Below are positions 30,082 to 36,651 of a stretch of DNA of 37,842 bases, piece after piece. The position numbers and the translations under genes are program-made. The notes below the pieces were generated by a model. It searched no databases. It saw only the letters and a list, made by a program, of their open reading frames with translations, and was not told where the DNA came from. Source of the DNA: Alphaproteobacteria bacterium (GTDB lineage Bacteria > Pseudomonadota > Alphaproteobacteria > Micropepsales > Micropepsaceae); the NCBI GenBank assembly GCA_016124635.1, contig WGNJ01000034.1, forward strand, positions 1 through 37,842. Reading direction: 5' to 3'. Position 1 is the first letter of the stretch. Each line of letters begins with the position of its first letter.

Positions 30082-32204
30082 TGTGGGCATTTCACAACTA
30101 CCTGCCGATCGAGGTTCCGCAGGTCGCATCGACGGTCACGGTGACCGTCGATTTTGTCTGCGCGATCGAGTCGGCCGCGACGCTCAAGGCGGATTTGAGC
30201 GCGCCGGCGCAATGGCAGATGACGACGCGCGGCGACATCGGATCCCCTGAAGCGAGCGGCGCCGGCGTCGCCAGCGACAATGTTGTGCCGCTGCAGATCA
30301 TCGCGACGCTCAAGACGGATGCGCTCGCGCAAGGCAGCTGGCTCGCCAACCTGAGCGCGGACGCCGGCGGGCGCATCGAAAGTGCCGCAGCGACGCGCGC
30401 GGACATGGTGTCGCCGGAAGCAAGTGGCGCGGGCCTCCGCGCAGAGCAAGTGGCGCCACTGGCGATCCTCGCGACGCTGAAGGCTGATCTCGCGGCGCCT
30501 GTTTTTTGGCTGGCGAACCTGAGCGCCGACAGCGGCGGCGCGATCGACGCGGGCACGTTGACGCGCGCTGATGCGGGCGTGCCGCTTTCGTTTGCCGCAG
30601 GCCTCCGCGCGGATCTCCTCGCACCGCTCGCCTCGAGCGCGCAGCTGAGCGCGCACACGGGCAGCGTTGTCGATACTGGCACAGGTGCGAAGAGCGAAAC
30701 GCGCGCACCGCTGGAGCTCGCCGCTGGCGATCGCGTCGACATGGGCGTGCCGGCGAATTGGAGCGGCAACCTTTCGAGCGATGCCGGCGCACCGGAAGAA
30801 AGCGCCGCGGCCGTCATGACCGACACGGCGACGGCGGAAGATGCCGGCGCCAGTCTGAAGAGCGAACACCGCATACCGTTCGAGCTCAGCGCGACCATCC
30901 GCATCGACATGACGGTGCCTGTCGAATGGGCCGGCTCAACGCTCGTCACAGCCGATAGCGCGAGCCCACTTGAGATCGTTGCGGCGATGCGCGTGGATGT
31001 CGTCGCACCGCTGGAGTATCGGGCAGCGCTCAACGCAGACGGCGCCGCCACGCCGATCGAGCTCGAGGCGGTGATCCACACTGACCTAGTGCAGCCGAAC
31101 GATCCACGCGCGACGCTGCGCGCAGATCCACTCGCGCCGGTCGATTGGGTTGGCAACGTCGCTGCGGACGCCGGCGGCAATGTCGAAAGCGGGGCGACGT
31201 CGCGCTCCGATGCCGGCACGTCGATCGACACGGGCGCCGGTGTTGACATGCGAGAGGGCGCGCCGCTGGAGAGTAGCGCCGGCGTGCGTGCGGATATCAT
31301 CGGCATTGACGCGGCCGGCGGCGGCATTGCGGCAGACGCCGGCAACGTGCTCGAGGTCGTCGCCATTTCGCGCATGGACGCGGCCGCGCTGATCGAAGTG
31401 ACGATGACGGTGCGCGGCGAGGCTCTGGCGCCGGCGGACTATGGCGGCGGCATTGCCGGCGACAACAGCATCCCGGTCGAATGGCTTGGCGCCATGTCGG
31501 TCGTCTTGACCGCGGACACAGGCGCACCGCTTGAAATAGCCGGCGGCTTGGCCGGCGACGCGGCGGCTGCAGAGGAGAGTGCCGGCGTCGTCGTCAGATC
31601 TCCAGTCGGCACGCTCGAGGTCGCCGCCACACTCACAGCCGATGCGCGCGCTCAGAGTGAAACGGCCGCGGATGTGCGCAGCGACAGCGCGTTGAGCCCA
31701 GAGGCCGCTCAGGGGCTTCGTAGCGAGCTCGGTGCGCCTATCTTCGTGCAAGCGACGCTCAACGCGGACGGCGCAACGCCGGCCGACTGGCTCGCCCAGC
31801 TGCTGGTCGACGCCGGCGCCAGCACGGAACGCGGCGCGCAGCTGCAGGCGGACGCCGGCGGCACGCTCGAGTCGGTCGCGAGTGCGCGTGCCGACAGCAC
31901 CGCGGCGATTGAGACGGCGGCAACCGTCGCCGGCGACAGCACGGCACCGCTCGAAACGCAGCAGGTCACGGAAGCGATCACGGCAGACGCCGCCTCGCCG
32001 CTCGAGGTTTTGGCCGGCACCGACGCGGCCGGCATTTCGACAGCTCTCGATTGGAGCGCCGGGATCGACGTGACGATAACCGTCTCTTTGGAATTCGACG
32101 GCAATACCGTGCTCCACGGTCCGTTCAGGCGAGTGCTTTACGCGCCGGCCTCGAGCGCCGCCTACGGTTCAGGCCGCGTTGCGAGCTACCGAAGAGAGAG
32201 GTGA
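30081..32204 (+). CDS. Giant repeat fibre/shaft protein with 45 fourteen-residue repeats
   Basis: 707 residues. After a 23-residue head, residues 24-663 divide into 45 consecutive repeats of 14 residues (41 exactly 14; four are 15-18), followed by a 44-residue tail. Pattern: acidic at position 1 (41 of 45), Pro at position 5 (about 25), hydrophobic at 6, 10 and 12, Ala or Ser at 14. All nine Trp of the array are at position 8. No signal peptide, membrane helix or Cys-based links. The design resembles trimeric fibre shafts such as the 15-residue triple beta-spiral of adenovirus, so a rigid fibre is inferred. The tail (H-G-P-F-R-R-V-L-Y-A-P-A) may be a tip or anchor. Confidence 0.65.
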   Translation: MWAFHNYLPIEVPQVASTVTVTVDFVCAIESAATLKADLSAPAQWQMTTRGDIGSPEASGAGVASDNVVPLQIIATLKTDALAQGSWLANLSADAGGRIESAAATRADMVSPEASGAGLRAEQVAPLAILATLKADLAAPVFWLANLSADSGGAIDAGTLTRADAGVPLSFAAGLRADLLAPLASSAQLSAHTGSVVDTGTGAKSETRAPLELAAGDRVDMGVPANWSGNLSSDAGAPEESAAAVMTDTATAEDAGASLKSEHRIPFELSATIRIDMTVPVEWAGSTLVTADSASPLEIVAAMRVDVVAPLEYRAALNADGAATPIELEAVIHTDLVQPNDPRATLRADPLAPVDWVGNVAADAGGNVESGATSRSDAGTSIDTGAGVDMREGAPLESSAGVRADIIGIDAAGGGIAADAGNVLEVVAISRMDAAALIEVTMTVRGEALAPADYGGGIAGDNSIPVEWLGAMSVVLTADTGAPLEIAGGLAGDAAAAEESAGVVVRSPVGTLEVAATLTADARAQSETAADVRSDSALSPEAAQGLRSELGAPIFVQATLNADGATPADWLAQLLVDAGASTERGAQLQADAGGTLESVASARADSTAAIETAATVAGDSTAPLETQQVTEAITADAASPLEVLAGTDAAGISTALDWSAGIDVTITVSLEFDGNTVLHGPFRRVLYAPASSAAYGSGRVASYRRER
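30150..32069 (+). repeat. Array of 45 diverged 42-bp repeats (14-residue units)
   Basis: The repeat phase is fixed by the acidic residue that opens each unit. Four units carry insertions of 2, 1, 4 and 3 residues, which sum exactly to the array length. DNA copies are well diverged, so the array is old and maintained by selection, unlike the perfect repeat in the tape measure gene. Confidence 0.85.
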
Positions 32205-32213
32205 AGCCGCGCC

Positions 32214-32531
32214 ATGTCGATGCCCATGCTCAGCAAGAAAAGCGGCGAGGCCACGTGGCGCACATGGGACTTCACGGACGGCGTTACCGGCACGTCGATC
32301 GACAGCATCACAAACGTCACGATCCAAAATCTCGGTGAGGTCGCCGGCAGCGCCGCGGTGACTTCAGTGGCGCAAGAGGTCCAGGGAACGTTCATCAACC
32401 TGAAGCTCGCCGGCGGCACTGACGGCGAGGTCTACCTTATCACCGTCACGATCCTCACGGCTGACGGGCAGACGCTGGTCTTGGGCGCGCTGCTCTACAT
32501 CCAAGATCCGAAACCCTACGAGGCGGCATGA
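32214..32531 (+). CDS. Small Ig-like fibre-adaptor protein candidate
   Basis: 105 residues. E-A-T-W-R-T-W-D-F-T-D-G-V-T-G then S-I-T-N-V-T-I-Q and L-A-G-G-T-D-G-E-V-Y-L-I-T-V-T-I are typical of small Ig-like proteins placed just after fibre genes, often called fibre-tail adaptors. It closes the fibre block and overlaps the endolysin start as ATGA. The Ig-like fold is well supported by the pattern; attachment of the repeat fibre is inference. Confidence 0.55.
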   Translation: MSMPMLSKKSGEATWRTWDFTDGVTGTSIDSITNVTIQNLGEVAGSAAVTSVAQEVQGTFINLKLAGGTDGEVYLITVTILTADGQTLVLGALLYIQDPKPYEAA

Positions 32532-33163
32532 CCATGAAGCTGCTAACTCAGGAAATGTTCGACCGGCATTGGCCGGACGGTGATGACGCCATGATCGACG
32601 GCATCCTGTCTCAACAGCAGACAGCGTTCGCCGCGGTCGAGATCAACAGCGATCTTCGCCTGGCGCACTTCATGGGACAGATCACCGTGGAGTGCGAAGA
32701 AGGCAAGGTGTTCACCGAAGGCCTCAGCTACTCGACGCCGGCGCGGCTGATGAAGATCTACGAGTCGCACTTCCCGACGCTCGAGAGCGCGCTGCCTTAC
32801 GTGCGCAATCCCGCGAAGCTGGCGAACTTCGTCTACGGCAATCGTCTCGGCAACCGCGGCACTGACAGCGGCGACGGCTATCTGTATCGCGGCCGCGGCT
32901 ACATCCAACTCACCGGCCGTGACAACTATCGGAAGATGGGGCTCATCACCGGGCTCGATCTCCTGGCGCACCCGGAACTTGCACTCGATCCAAAGCACGC
33001 GCTCGAGGTCACATGCGCGTTCTGGAAGGACAAGAACGCCAACGCAGTCGCAGACCGCAACTCAGTGATCGCCATGACGAAGTGCGTCAACGGCGGCGTG
33101 AACGGGCTCCATGACCGCATCGCAGCGACCGCGGCGTGGAAGGCGGAGCTAGGTGTCAGCTGA
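32528..33163 (+). CDS. Endolysin, glycoside hydrolase family 19 (chitinase-like)
   Basis: 211 residues. Degrades the peptidoglycan glycan strands at lysis. The motif Y-R-G-R-G-Y-I-Q-L-T-G-R-D-N-Y at 120-134 is the GH19 signature, and F-M-G-Q-I-T-V-E-C-E at 48-57 holds the catalytic Glu (E55), with a second acidic residue at E64. There is no signal peptide, so it needs a holin. The start overlaps the upstream stop. It opens the lysis cassette and overlaps the PAS-protein start. Confidence 0.9.
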   Translation: MTMKLLTQEMFDRHWPDGDDAMIDGILSQQQTAFAAVEINSDLRLAHFMGQITVECEEGKVFTEGLSYSTPARLMKIYESHFPTLESALPYVRNPAKLANFVYGNRLGNRGTDSGDGYLYRGRGYIQLTGRDNYRKMGLITGLDLLAHPELALDPKHALEVTCAFWKDKNANAVADRNSVIAMTKCVNGGVNGLHDRIAATAAWKAELGVS

Positions 33164-33746
33164 TCCGGGTAGTAAGGGGATGGACTGGTGGCAACTGCTG
33201 GATCATTTCAATTCGGTCTACACGTTCATATCGACGGGCGGTGGCGTGCTCGCCGGCGCGCTTGGAGCATGGGTGACGCGCATGTTGTTTGCTGACAAGA
33301 AGACCGGCGACGAGCTCTTGCGCACCACGCGTGAGATCCGCGACTCGTTGCAAGTGACCAACCGGCGGCTGGCGAGCTACGTCGCGATGACGCTGGACAT
33401 CTACTCCGACAACAAAGTTCCCATCATGCGGATGGATGACGGCGGGCAGGTCAACTTCGTGAACGCCGCGCTCACGTCGCTGATGGACCGGCCGGCCGAC
33501 GCTCTGATGGGCAGCGGCTGGGAGTCGTTCGTGCACGTCGATGACCGGGCGCTGGTGCAACGCGAGATACAGGCCGCGGTGGACACGAAGCGGATCTACC
33601 AGGGCACCTTTCGGCTGCGCACGCATGGCAACCATTGCGTCCCGGTCACGCTCGAGCTCCGCCCATTGAAGTGCGACGACAAGCTCACGACCGGCTACGT
33701 GGGCCGGTTCACGGCAAACGGCGAACCGGACTTAAGCGGTCACTAA
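33153..33746 (+). CDS. Membrane-anchored PAS-domain protein in the lysis cassette
   Basis: 197 residues from GTG 33153, with GGAG 4 bases upstream; ATG 33180 is in frame but lacks spacing. Residues 22-47 form one membrane helix (G-G-G-V-L-A-G-A-L-G-A-W-V-T-R-M-L-F). Residues 52-75 form a charged, coiled-coil-like linker (E-I-R-D-S-L). Residues 85-188 match a PAS domain: P-I-M-R-M-D-D-G-G-Q-V-N-F-V-N-A-A-L, then W-E-S-F-V-H-V-D-D-R-A-L-V, then G-T-F-R-L-R. No kinase, cyclase or other output domain is present. PAS domains sense small ligands, redox or light, so lysis timing or a holin/antiholin role is inferred. Confidence 0.72.
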   Translation: MSADPGSKGMDWWQLLDHFNSVYTFISTGGGVLAGALGAWVTRMLFADKKTGDELLRTTREIRDSLQVTNRRLASYVAMTLDIYSDNKVPIMRMDDGGQVNFVNAALTSLMDRPADALMGSGWESFVHVDDRALVQREIQAAVDTKRIYQGTFRLRTHGNHCVPVTLELRPLKCDDKLTTGYVGRFTANGEPDLSGH

Positions 33747-33782
33747 GGAAGGCCGGGCTCAGATCGCCCTTGGAGGTGATCC

Positions 33783-34274
33783 ATGAGCAATACCGACACT
33801 GCGGCGCCATTGGTAATCGACGCCGAAGACGATCAAGTGACCACGATCGAGTCGAAACATGCCTTGAAGAGCGTCGGCGCCTGGGGCGCGCTCATCGCAT
33901 TGGCGCCGATGGCGGCGCAGATGCTTGGTTTCACGCTGTCGCCGGCGGACGTCGCACACATCCAACAGGCCGGCACGGCGGCGCAAGATGCGGTGCAGCA
34001 CGTGCAGGCGCTCTACGCGGAAGGCATCATGCTTTTCGGCGTCGTGCAGATGCTGATTGGCCGCTTCAACGCGCGACAGCCGCTGCACTTCATTCCGGGT
34101 GGCGCCTACAAGATCGACGCCGAGACGGGGCGTCGCATCACGCCGGTCAAGGTGCTGAACCTGACGCCGGACATTGCGCGCATTTGGGACGGCAAGCCCG
34201 TGCTCAAGCCGGATGCAGCGCCAGCGCCGGCGCCAGCTGCACCGGCACCGACGACGCAAGCCGCGGCCGCGTAG
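33783..34274 (+). CDS. Holin-like membrane protein
   Basis: 163 residues with an excellent GGAGGTG site. Two hydrophobic segments are visible: G-A-W-G-A-L-I-A-L-A-P-M-A-A-Q-M-L-G-F around 32-50 and G-I-M-L-F-G-V-V-Q-M-L-I-G-R-F around 81-95, separated by a helical A-A-Q-D-A-V-Q-H-V-Q stretch. The pattern of a K-S-V-W-G-like start and I-x-G-R ending is common in small phage holins. The C-terminal ~30 residues are Ala/Pro-rich. It follows the endolysin and PAS genes and precedes spanins, so it is the best holin candidate. Confidence 0.6.
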   Translation: MSNTDTAAPLVIDAEDDQVTTIESKHALKSVGAWGALIALAPMAAQMLGFTLSPADVAHIQQAGTAAQDAVQHVQALYAEGIMLFGVVQMLIGRFNARQPLHFIPGGAYKIDAETGRRITPVKVLNLTPDIARIWDGKPVLKPDAAPAPAPAAPAPTTQAAAA

Positions 34275-34276
34275 TC

Positions 34277-34501
34277 ATGGGCAGCGCGATACTCGGCGCC
34301 ATCGCGAAGGCGGTCGTCGGTTGGCTCGGCTCGCTGCTCACCGGATGGATGCAGCGCGCCGCCGATCGACAGCAAGGGCGCAAGGACCAAGCCGCGGAAG
34401 ACATCGCCGCGGCGCAGAAGGGAGACGAGGATGCGAAGACAATCGAAGATCGCAATAGCGGTCTGTCTGATAGCGAGCTTGACGACAAGCTGCGGTCCTG
34501 A
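34277..34501 (+). CDS. i-spanin (Rz-like)
   Basis: 74 residues from ATG 34277, just after the holin-like gene. An N-terminal hydrophobic helix (A-I-L-G-A-I-A-K-A-V-V-G-W-L-G-S-L-L) anchors it in the inner membrane; the rest is charged and helical (Q-A-A-E-D-I-A-A-A-Q-K-G-D-E-D). The C-terminal G-L-S-D-S-E-L-D-D-K-L-R is typical of the last residues of short Rz-like proteins. With the lipoprotein encoded in its 3' end it would link inner and outer membranes and disrupt the outer membrane at lysis. Confidence 0.7.
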   Translation: MGSAILGAIAKAVVGWLGSLLTGWMQRAADRQQGRKDQAAEDIAAAQKGDEDAKTIEDRNSGLSDSELDDKLRS

Positions 34502-34700
34502 ACTGCAATGGATGTCCGACCAGCTGAAGCCGACGCCGGCGCCGGTCTACTCGGGTTGCGGGTGGATCTCGCGCATGAGGCCTGAAGCCGGCTTTGAGCA
34601 TCGTTGGACGCGTGGCGAGAAACTTCAGGCGGCGAACCTGAACGACAACATCTGCGCGAAATGTCCCGGCCGCTGTCCGCCGAAGCCTAAGACATCCTAA
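34431..34700 (+). CDS. o-spanin (Rz1-like lipoprotein), partly embedded in the i-spanin gene
   Basis: 89 residues. Starts inside the i-spanin gene in another frame, an arrangement typical of Rz/Rz1 pairs. It has a signal peptide (M-R-R-Q-S-K-I-A-I-A-V-C-L-I-A-S-L) ending in a lipobox L-T-T-S-C-G, so Cys21 would be lipidated and the protein sent to the outer membrane. The mature part is Pro-containing (K-P-T-P-A-P-V) and has several Cys. It extends well beyond the i-spanin stop, longer than the classic Rz1. Confidence 0.75.
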   Translation: MRRQSKIAIAVCLIASLTTSCGPELQWMSDQLKPTPAPVYSGCGWISRMRPEAGFEHRWTRGEKLQAANLNDNICAKCPGRCPPKPKTS

Positions 34701-34721
34701 CTGCCGTCAACCAGTCTTTAT

Positions 34722-34759
34722 CGCGCGCCGGGCTCAAACCTCACCTAGCTCGGCGCGCG
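34722..34759 (+). terminator. GC-rich hairpin after the lysis cassette
   Basis: CGCGCGCCG (34722-34730) pairs perfectly with CGGCGCGCG (34751-34759), with a few further pairs (GCT/AGC) toward the loop. No T-tract follows. It separates the lysis genes from the accessory genes, so a terminator or processing role is likely. The rest of 34701-34869 shows no gene. Confidence 0.45.
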
Positions 34760-34869
34760 CCGGTTGAAACGGCCGCTCCCACACTTTCATCGCAAGCTCA
34801 GGAGATCGAGCCCGCTTTGCTGACCGACGTGTGCCGGGCACTCACACAGCAAAGCGAAAGGATCTACGC

Positions 34870-35358
34870 ATGTCTTGGTTGAGCAAATTCGTGCATTGGG
34901 CAGAGGGTCAGCTGAAAGAGCTCTGGAACCGTTTGCCACAGACCTACAAGGACACGATCGAGAAGGCGGCATCGGCCGCCGGCAACGCCGCTTTGGTCTT
35001 CGTTCAAGCTGAAGCAGCGAAGGTCATTTCCGGCGACATCAAACTCAACAACGTGTCGGCGCTGCTCACCGACGCAAAGGGCGCGGCAAAGCAAGCCGGC
35101 TACACAATCGGATTGGACCTCGCCCGCGGTATCGGACAGGACGTCTATATGACGTTCCAGCAGAACCAGGCAAACCCGACGCCACTTGTCGCCGGTCCGA
35201 ACGACCCGCAGGACCTGCATGATCAAATCGCGGCAGCGAACGCCGCGACCATCGCGCAATGGCTCGCTGACGGGAAGATCTCGCCGGACGTTGCTGCATC
35301 GCTGACGCCGCTGCCGGCGAAGGAAGGGCCGGCGACCGAAACGGCCGCGGCTTCTTGA
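34870..35358 (+). CDS. Accessory protein of unknown function
   Basis: 162 residues from ATG 34870, with AAAGGA 7 bases upstream. Mostly helical and Ala-rich: W-L-S-K-F-V-H-W-A-E-G-Q-L-K at the start could be an amphipathic membrane-associating helix, followed by A-A-S-A-A-G-N-A-A-L-V-F-V and a Gln/Asn-rich middle. The C-terminus is flexible (P-A-K-E-G-P-A-T-E-T-A). No true membrane span or known domain. Downstream of the lysis cassette, it may be a late accessory gene. Confidence 0.5.
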   Translation: MSWLSKFVHWAEGQLKELWNRLPQTYKDTIEKAASAAGNAALVFVQAEAAKVISGDIKLNNVSALLTDAKGAAKQAGYTIGLDLARGIGQDVYMTFQQNQANPTPLVAGPNDPQDLHDQIAAANAATIAQWLADGKISPDVAASLTPLPAKEGPATETAAAS

Positions 35359-35382
35359 GGGCTTCGCACAGGTGGTGACTTG

Positions 35383-35415
35383 AGCGGGGGCACGCGGCGA
35401 CGCGGCGCTCCCGCT
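35383..35415 (+). terminator. Hairpin followed by a short T run
   Basis: AGCGGGGGC (35383-35391) pairs with GCTCCCGCT (35407-35415) through nine positions with one G-T wobble, followed directly by TT then C. This is the most terminator-like hairpin in the accessory region and would separate the 34870 gene from the following small genes. Confidence 0.45.
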
Positions 35416-35432
35416 TTCACATTGGAGACGAC

Positions 35433-35621
35433 ATGCGAAAGCAACTCCTACTCACGCTCAGCGCCGCTGGCGCGATGCTGCTTGCGATCGCCTTGGCGAT
35501 TGCCGTGCTCGCCGGCAGCATCTACGCTGCGGCCTACTATCCAACGCTGATTGGTGTGGTCGCATTGCTCATCATCGGCGTGTTCGTGATTGGCGTCGTC
35601 ACTCTCATCGCGAGGAGTTAG
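35433..35621 (+). CDS. Small two-helix membrane protein
   Basis: 62 residues. A basic start (M-R-K-Q) is followed by two hydrophobic spans, L-L-L-T-L-S-A-A-G-A-M-L-L-A-I-A-L-A-I-A and L-I-G-V-V-A-L-L-I-I-G-V-F-V-I-G-V-V, with a short Y-A-A-A-Y-Y-P turn. GGAG lies upstream of the ATG. It could be a second holin, an antiholin or an envelope-modifying accessory protein. Its separation from the lysis genes by hairpins argues weakly for a separate function. Confidence 0.55.
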   Translation: MRKQLLLTLSAAGAMLLAIALAIAVLAGSIYAAAYYPTLIGVVALLIIGVFVIGVVTLIARS

Positions 35622-35626
35622 CAGCA

Positions 35627-35911
35627 GTGCACCCTGGACGCATCGCCGGCGCCAACGCCGCTCTTGGTCAACCGAAGAACTGGAACGCGACCATTCAAGG
35701 CCGCGTCATCACGTTGCACGTGCGCAAGGCGAACACGAACGCCGGTCCCGTCATGCAGTCGGCATGGTTGCCGACGCTCGAGGAGATCGAAGCGATCCGC
35801 GCCGGCGCTCCAGTGATCCTCACCATCGTCGGGGAAGTGCACCCTCCCGTGGGCGTGTCGGTAGGCGAAGCACCGAAGGCGGATCAATCGGACTCGCCGT
35901 TCGCCGGTTAA
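35627..35911 (+). CDS. Small conserved-looking accessory protein
   Basis: 94 residues from GTG 35627, five bases after the preceding stop. It reads V-I-T-L-H-V-R-K-A then W-L-P-T-L-E-E-I-E-A-I-R-A-G-A-P-V-I-L-T-I-V-G and H-P-P-V-G-V-S-V-G-E. The P-T-x-E-E-I then G-A-P-V-x-L then H-P-P-V-x-V-x-V-G pattern recurs in small phage proteins of unknown function. Soluble, beta-rich. The C-terminus is acidic and short. Confidence 0.55.
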   Translation: MHPGRIAGANAALGQPKNWNATIQGRVITLHVRKANTNAGPVMQSAWLPTLEEIEAIRAGAPVILTIVGEVHPPVGVSVGEAPKADQSDSPFAG

Positions 35912-35965
35912 CCGAAAGCGCACCTACAGCACGCCATGTTTCGCGCCTCAATCAACGAGGACGCC

Positions 35966-36223
35966 ATGCCGCAACTACTGCCGAACGGAAAGGGACGCCA
36001 GCAGACCATCATGGGTCCGGCGCGCGCGCTCAAGGATCACGAGGTGACGGGCCGGCCTGTGCCGTCGATGCCGACGACGATCACCGTGCGCGCGCCGGCC
36101 GTTGTCGATAGGAGACGGAGTTCCTGGGTCCGATCGAGGACGGTCTGCCGGCGCCGACTAGCAGCCGGGCGTCGAAGTTCGAGCGGTTGCGCCGGCTGGA
36201 AGTCGGACAGTCGTGCTTCGTGA
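35966..36223 (+). CDS. Small accessory protein, C-terminal frame doubtful
   Basis: 85 residues from ATG 35966, with GAGG 6 bases upstream. The first ~48 residues look like a normal small protein (P-Q-L-L-P-N-G-K-G-R-Q then A-L-K-D-H-E-V-T-G-R-P-V-P then T-I-T-V-R-A-P-A-V-V). After about base 36109 the reading becomes Arg/Ser-rich and overlaps the next gene in another frame, which suggests a lost stop codon or an indel there. Function unknown. Confidence 0.45.
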   Translation: MPQLLPNGKGRQQTIMGPARALKDHEVTGRPVPSMPTTITVRAPAVVDRRRSSWVRSRTVCRRRLAAGRRSSSGCAGWKSDSRAS

Positions 36224-36369
36224 AGCGTGCGAGCGTGACGATGATCCTGAACATGCTCCGCAAATCGACCGGGCACAGCTACGTGTGGGCGCGGGAGACG
36301 CGCCGCGGCGAGAAAGGCCGCCGCGTGTGGCGCGTCGAACCGAAGCCCGAGAAGCCCGACAAGAAGTGA
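36115..36369 (+). CDS. Small phage protein with no clear start codon
   Basis: The frame opens after TAG at 36109-36111. The protein-like part begins T-E-F-L-G-P-I-E-D-G-L-P-A-P, continues R-L-E-V-G-Q-S-C-F-V and ends with R-G-E-K-G-R-R-V-W-R-V-E. This resembles a family of small phage proteins whose N-terminus carries P-I-E-x-G-x-P-x-P followed by E-V-G-x-S-F-x-V and a closing V-W-R-V. AGGAG at 36110-36114 directly precedes the ACG, so the usual ATG seems to be missing; CTG 36124 or TTG 36187 are possible poor starts. It may be a damaged gene. Confidence 0.45.
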   Translation, partial: TEFLGPIEDGLPAPTSSRASKFERLRRLEVGQSCFVKRASVTMILNMLRKSTGHSYVWARETRRGEKGRRVWRVEPKPEKPDKK

Positions 36370-36371
36370 GT

Positions 36372-36518
36372 TCAGCGATAGCGTAGCCAGATGGCTAGAT
36401 CGCAGCAGCGCTCGTAGAGCCATCCGGCGCCGATCGTGACCGTAAACATCGCCAGCATGAACCAAAGCAGGAAGCCCAGGGCTTCGGCGTCGCTTAACAC
36501 ATAATGCGTCACGTGCAT
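36372..36518 (-). CDS. Small membrane protein, minus strand
   Basis: 48 residues from ATG 36518, chosen for GGGGAG 7 bases upstream. One hydrophobic span, A-L-G-F-L-L-W-F-M-L-A-M-F-T-V-T-I-G-A-G-W-L-Y, is followed by a short cytoplasmic-like tail (E-R-C-C-D-L-A-I-W-L-R-Y-R). The operator palindrome at 36577-36591 lies 59 bases upstream, so the gene is likely controlled by the phage repressor. Function unknown; small regulated membrane proteins of temperate phages can affect superinfection or lysis. Confidence 0.55.
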   Translation of the reverse strand: MHVTHYVLSDAEALGFLLWFMLAMFTVTIGAGWLYERCCDLAIWLRYR

Positions 36519-36576
36519 GGTCAATCTCCCCAATGGCAGAACCGTCTGCCTCGCGAACATCTAAGCGCTCGCGGAT

Positions 36577-36591
36577 GGGTAGTAAATACCC
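36577..36591. promoter_or_regulatory. Operator palindrome GGGTAGTAAATACCC
   Basis: Identical to the 2515-2529 site and again between divergent genes (36518 leftward, 36652 rightward). With three flanking bases, 18 bp match exactly. This second divergent control point 34 kb away implies a phage-wide repressor regulon. Confidence 0.7.
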
Positions 36592-36651
36592 TCCCGCAAA
36601 TATCGAAGAGCGTGGCGATCGCGCAACTAGCTTTTGGGGATCTCGTGACCG

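Noticed and set aside
30098..31375. Minus-strand open frame of 425 codons, Ser/Ala-rich
   Set aside because: Reverse image of the 14-residue repeats, so it appears regular but only reflects the sense-strand repeat.
30150..32069. CRISPR array
   Set aside because: The 42-bp units are diverged coding repeats with no constant repeat/spacer alternation, and no cas genes are present. No CRISPR array was seen elsewhere.
33166..33180. GGGTAGTAAGGGGAT as an extra operator
   Set aside because: It matches only the left arm and spacer; the right arm TACCC is absent, and it lies inside the PAS gene start.
33635..34276. Long upstream extension of the i-spanin frame
   Set aside because: It runs through the holin-like gene in another frame and has Arg/His-rich shadow composition.
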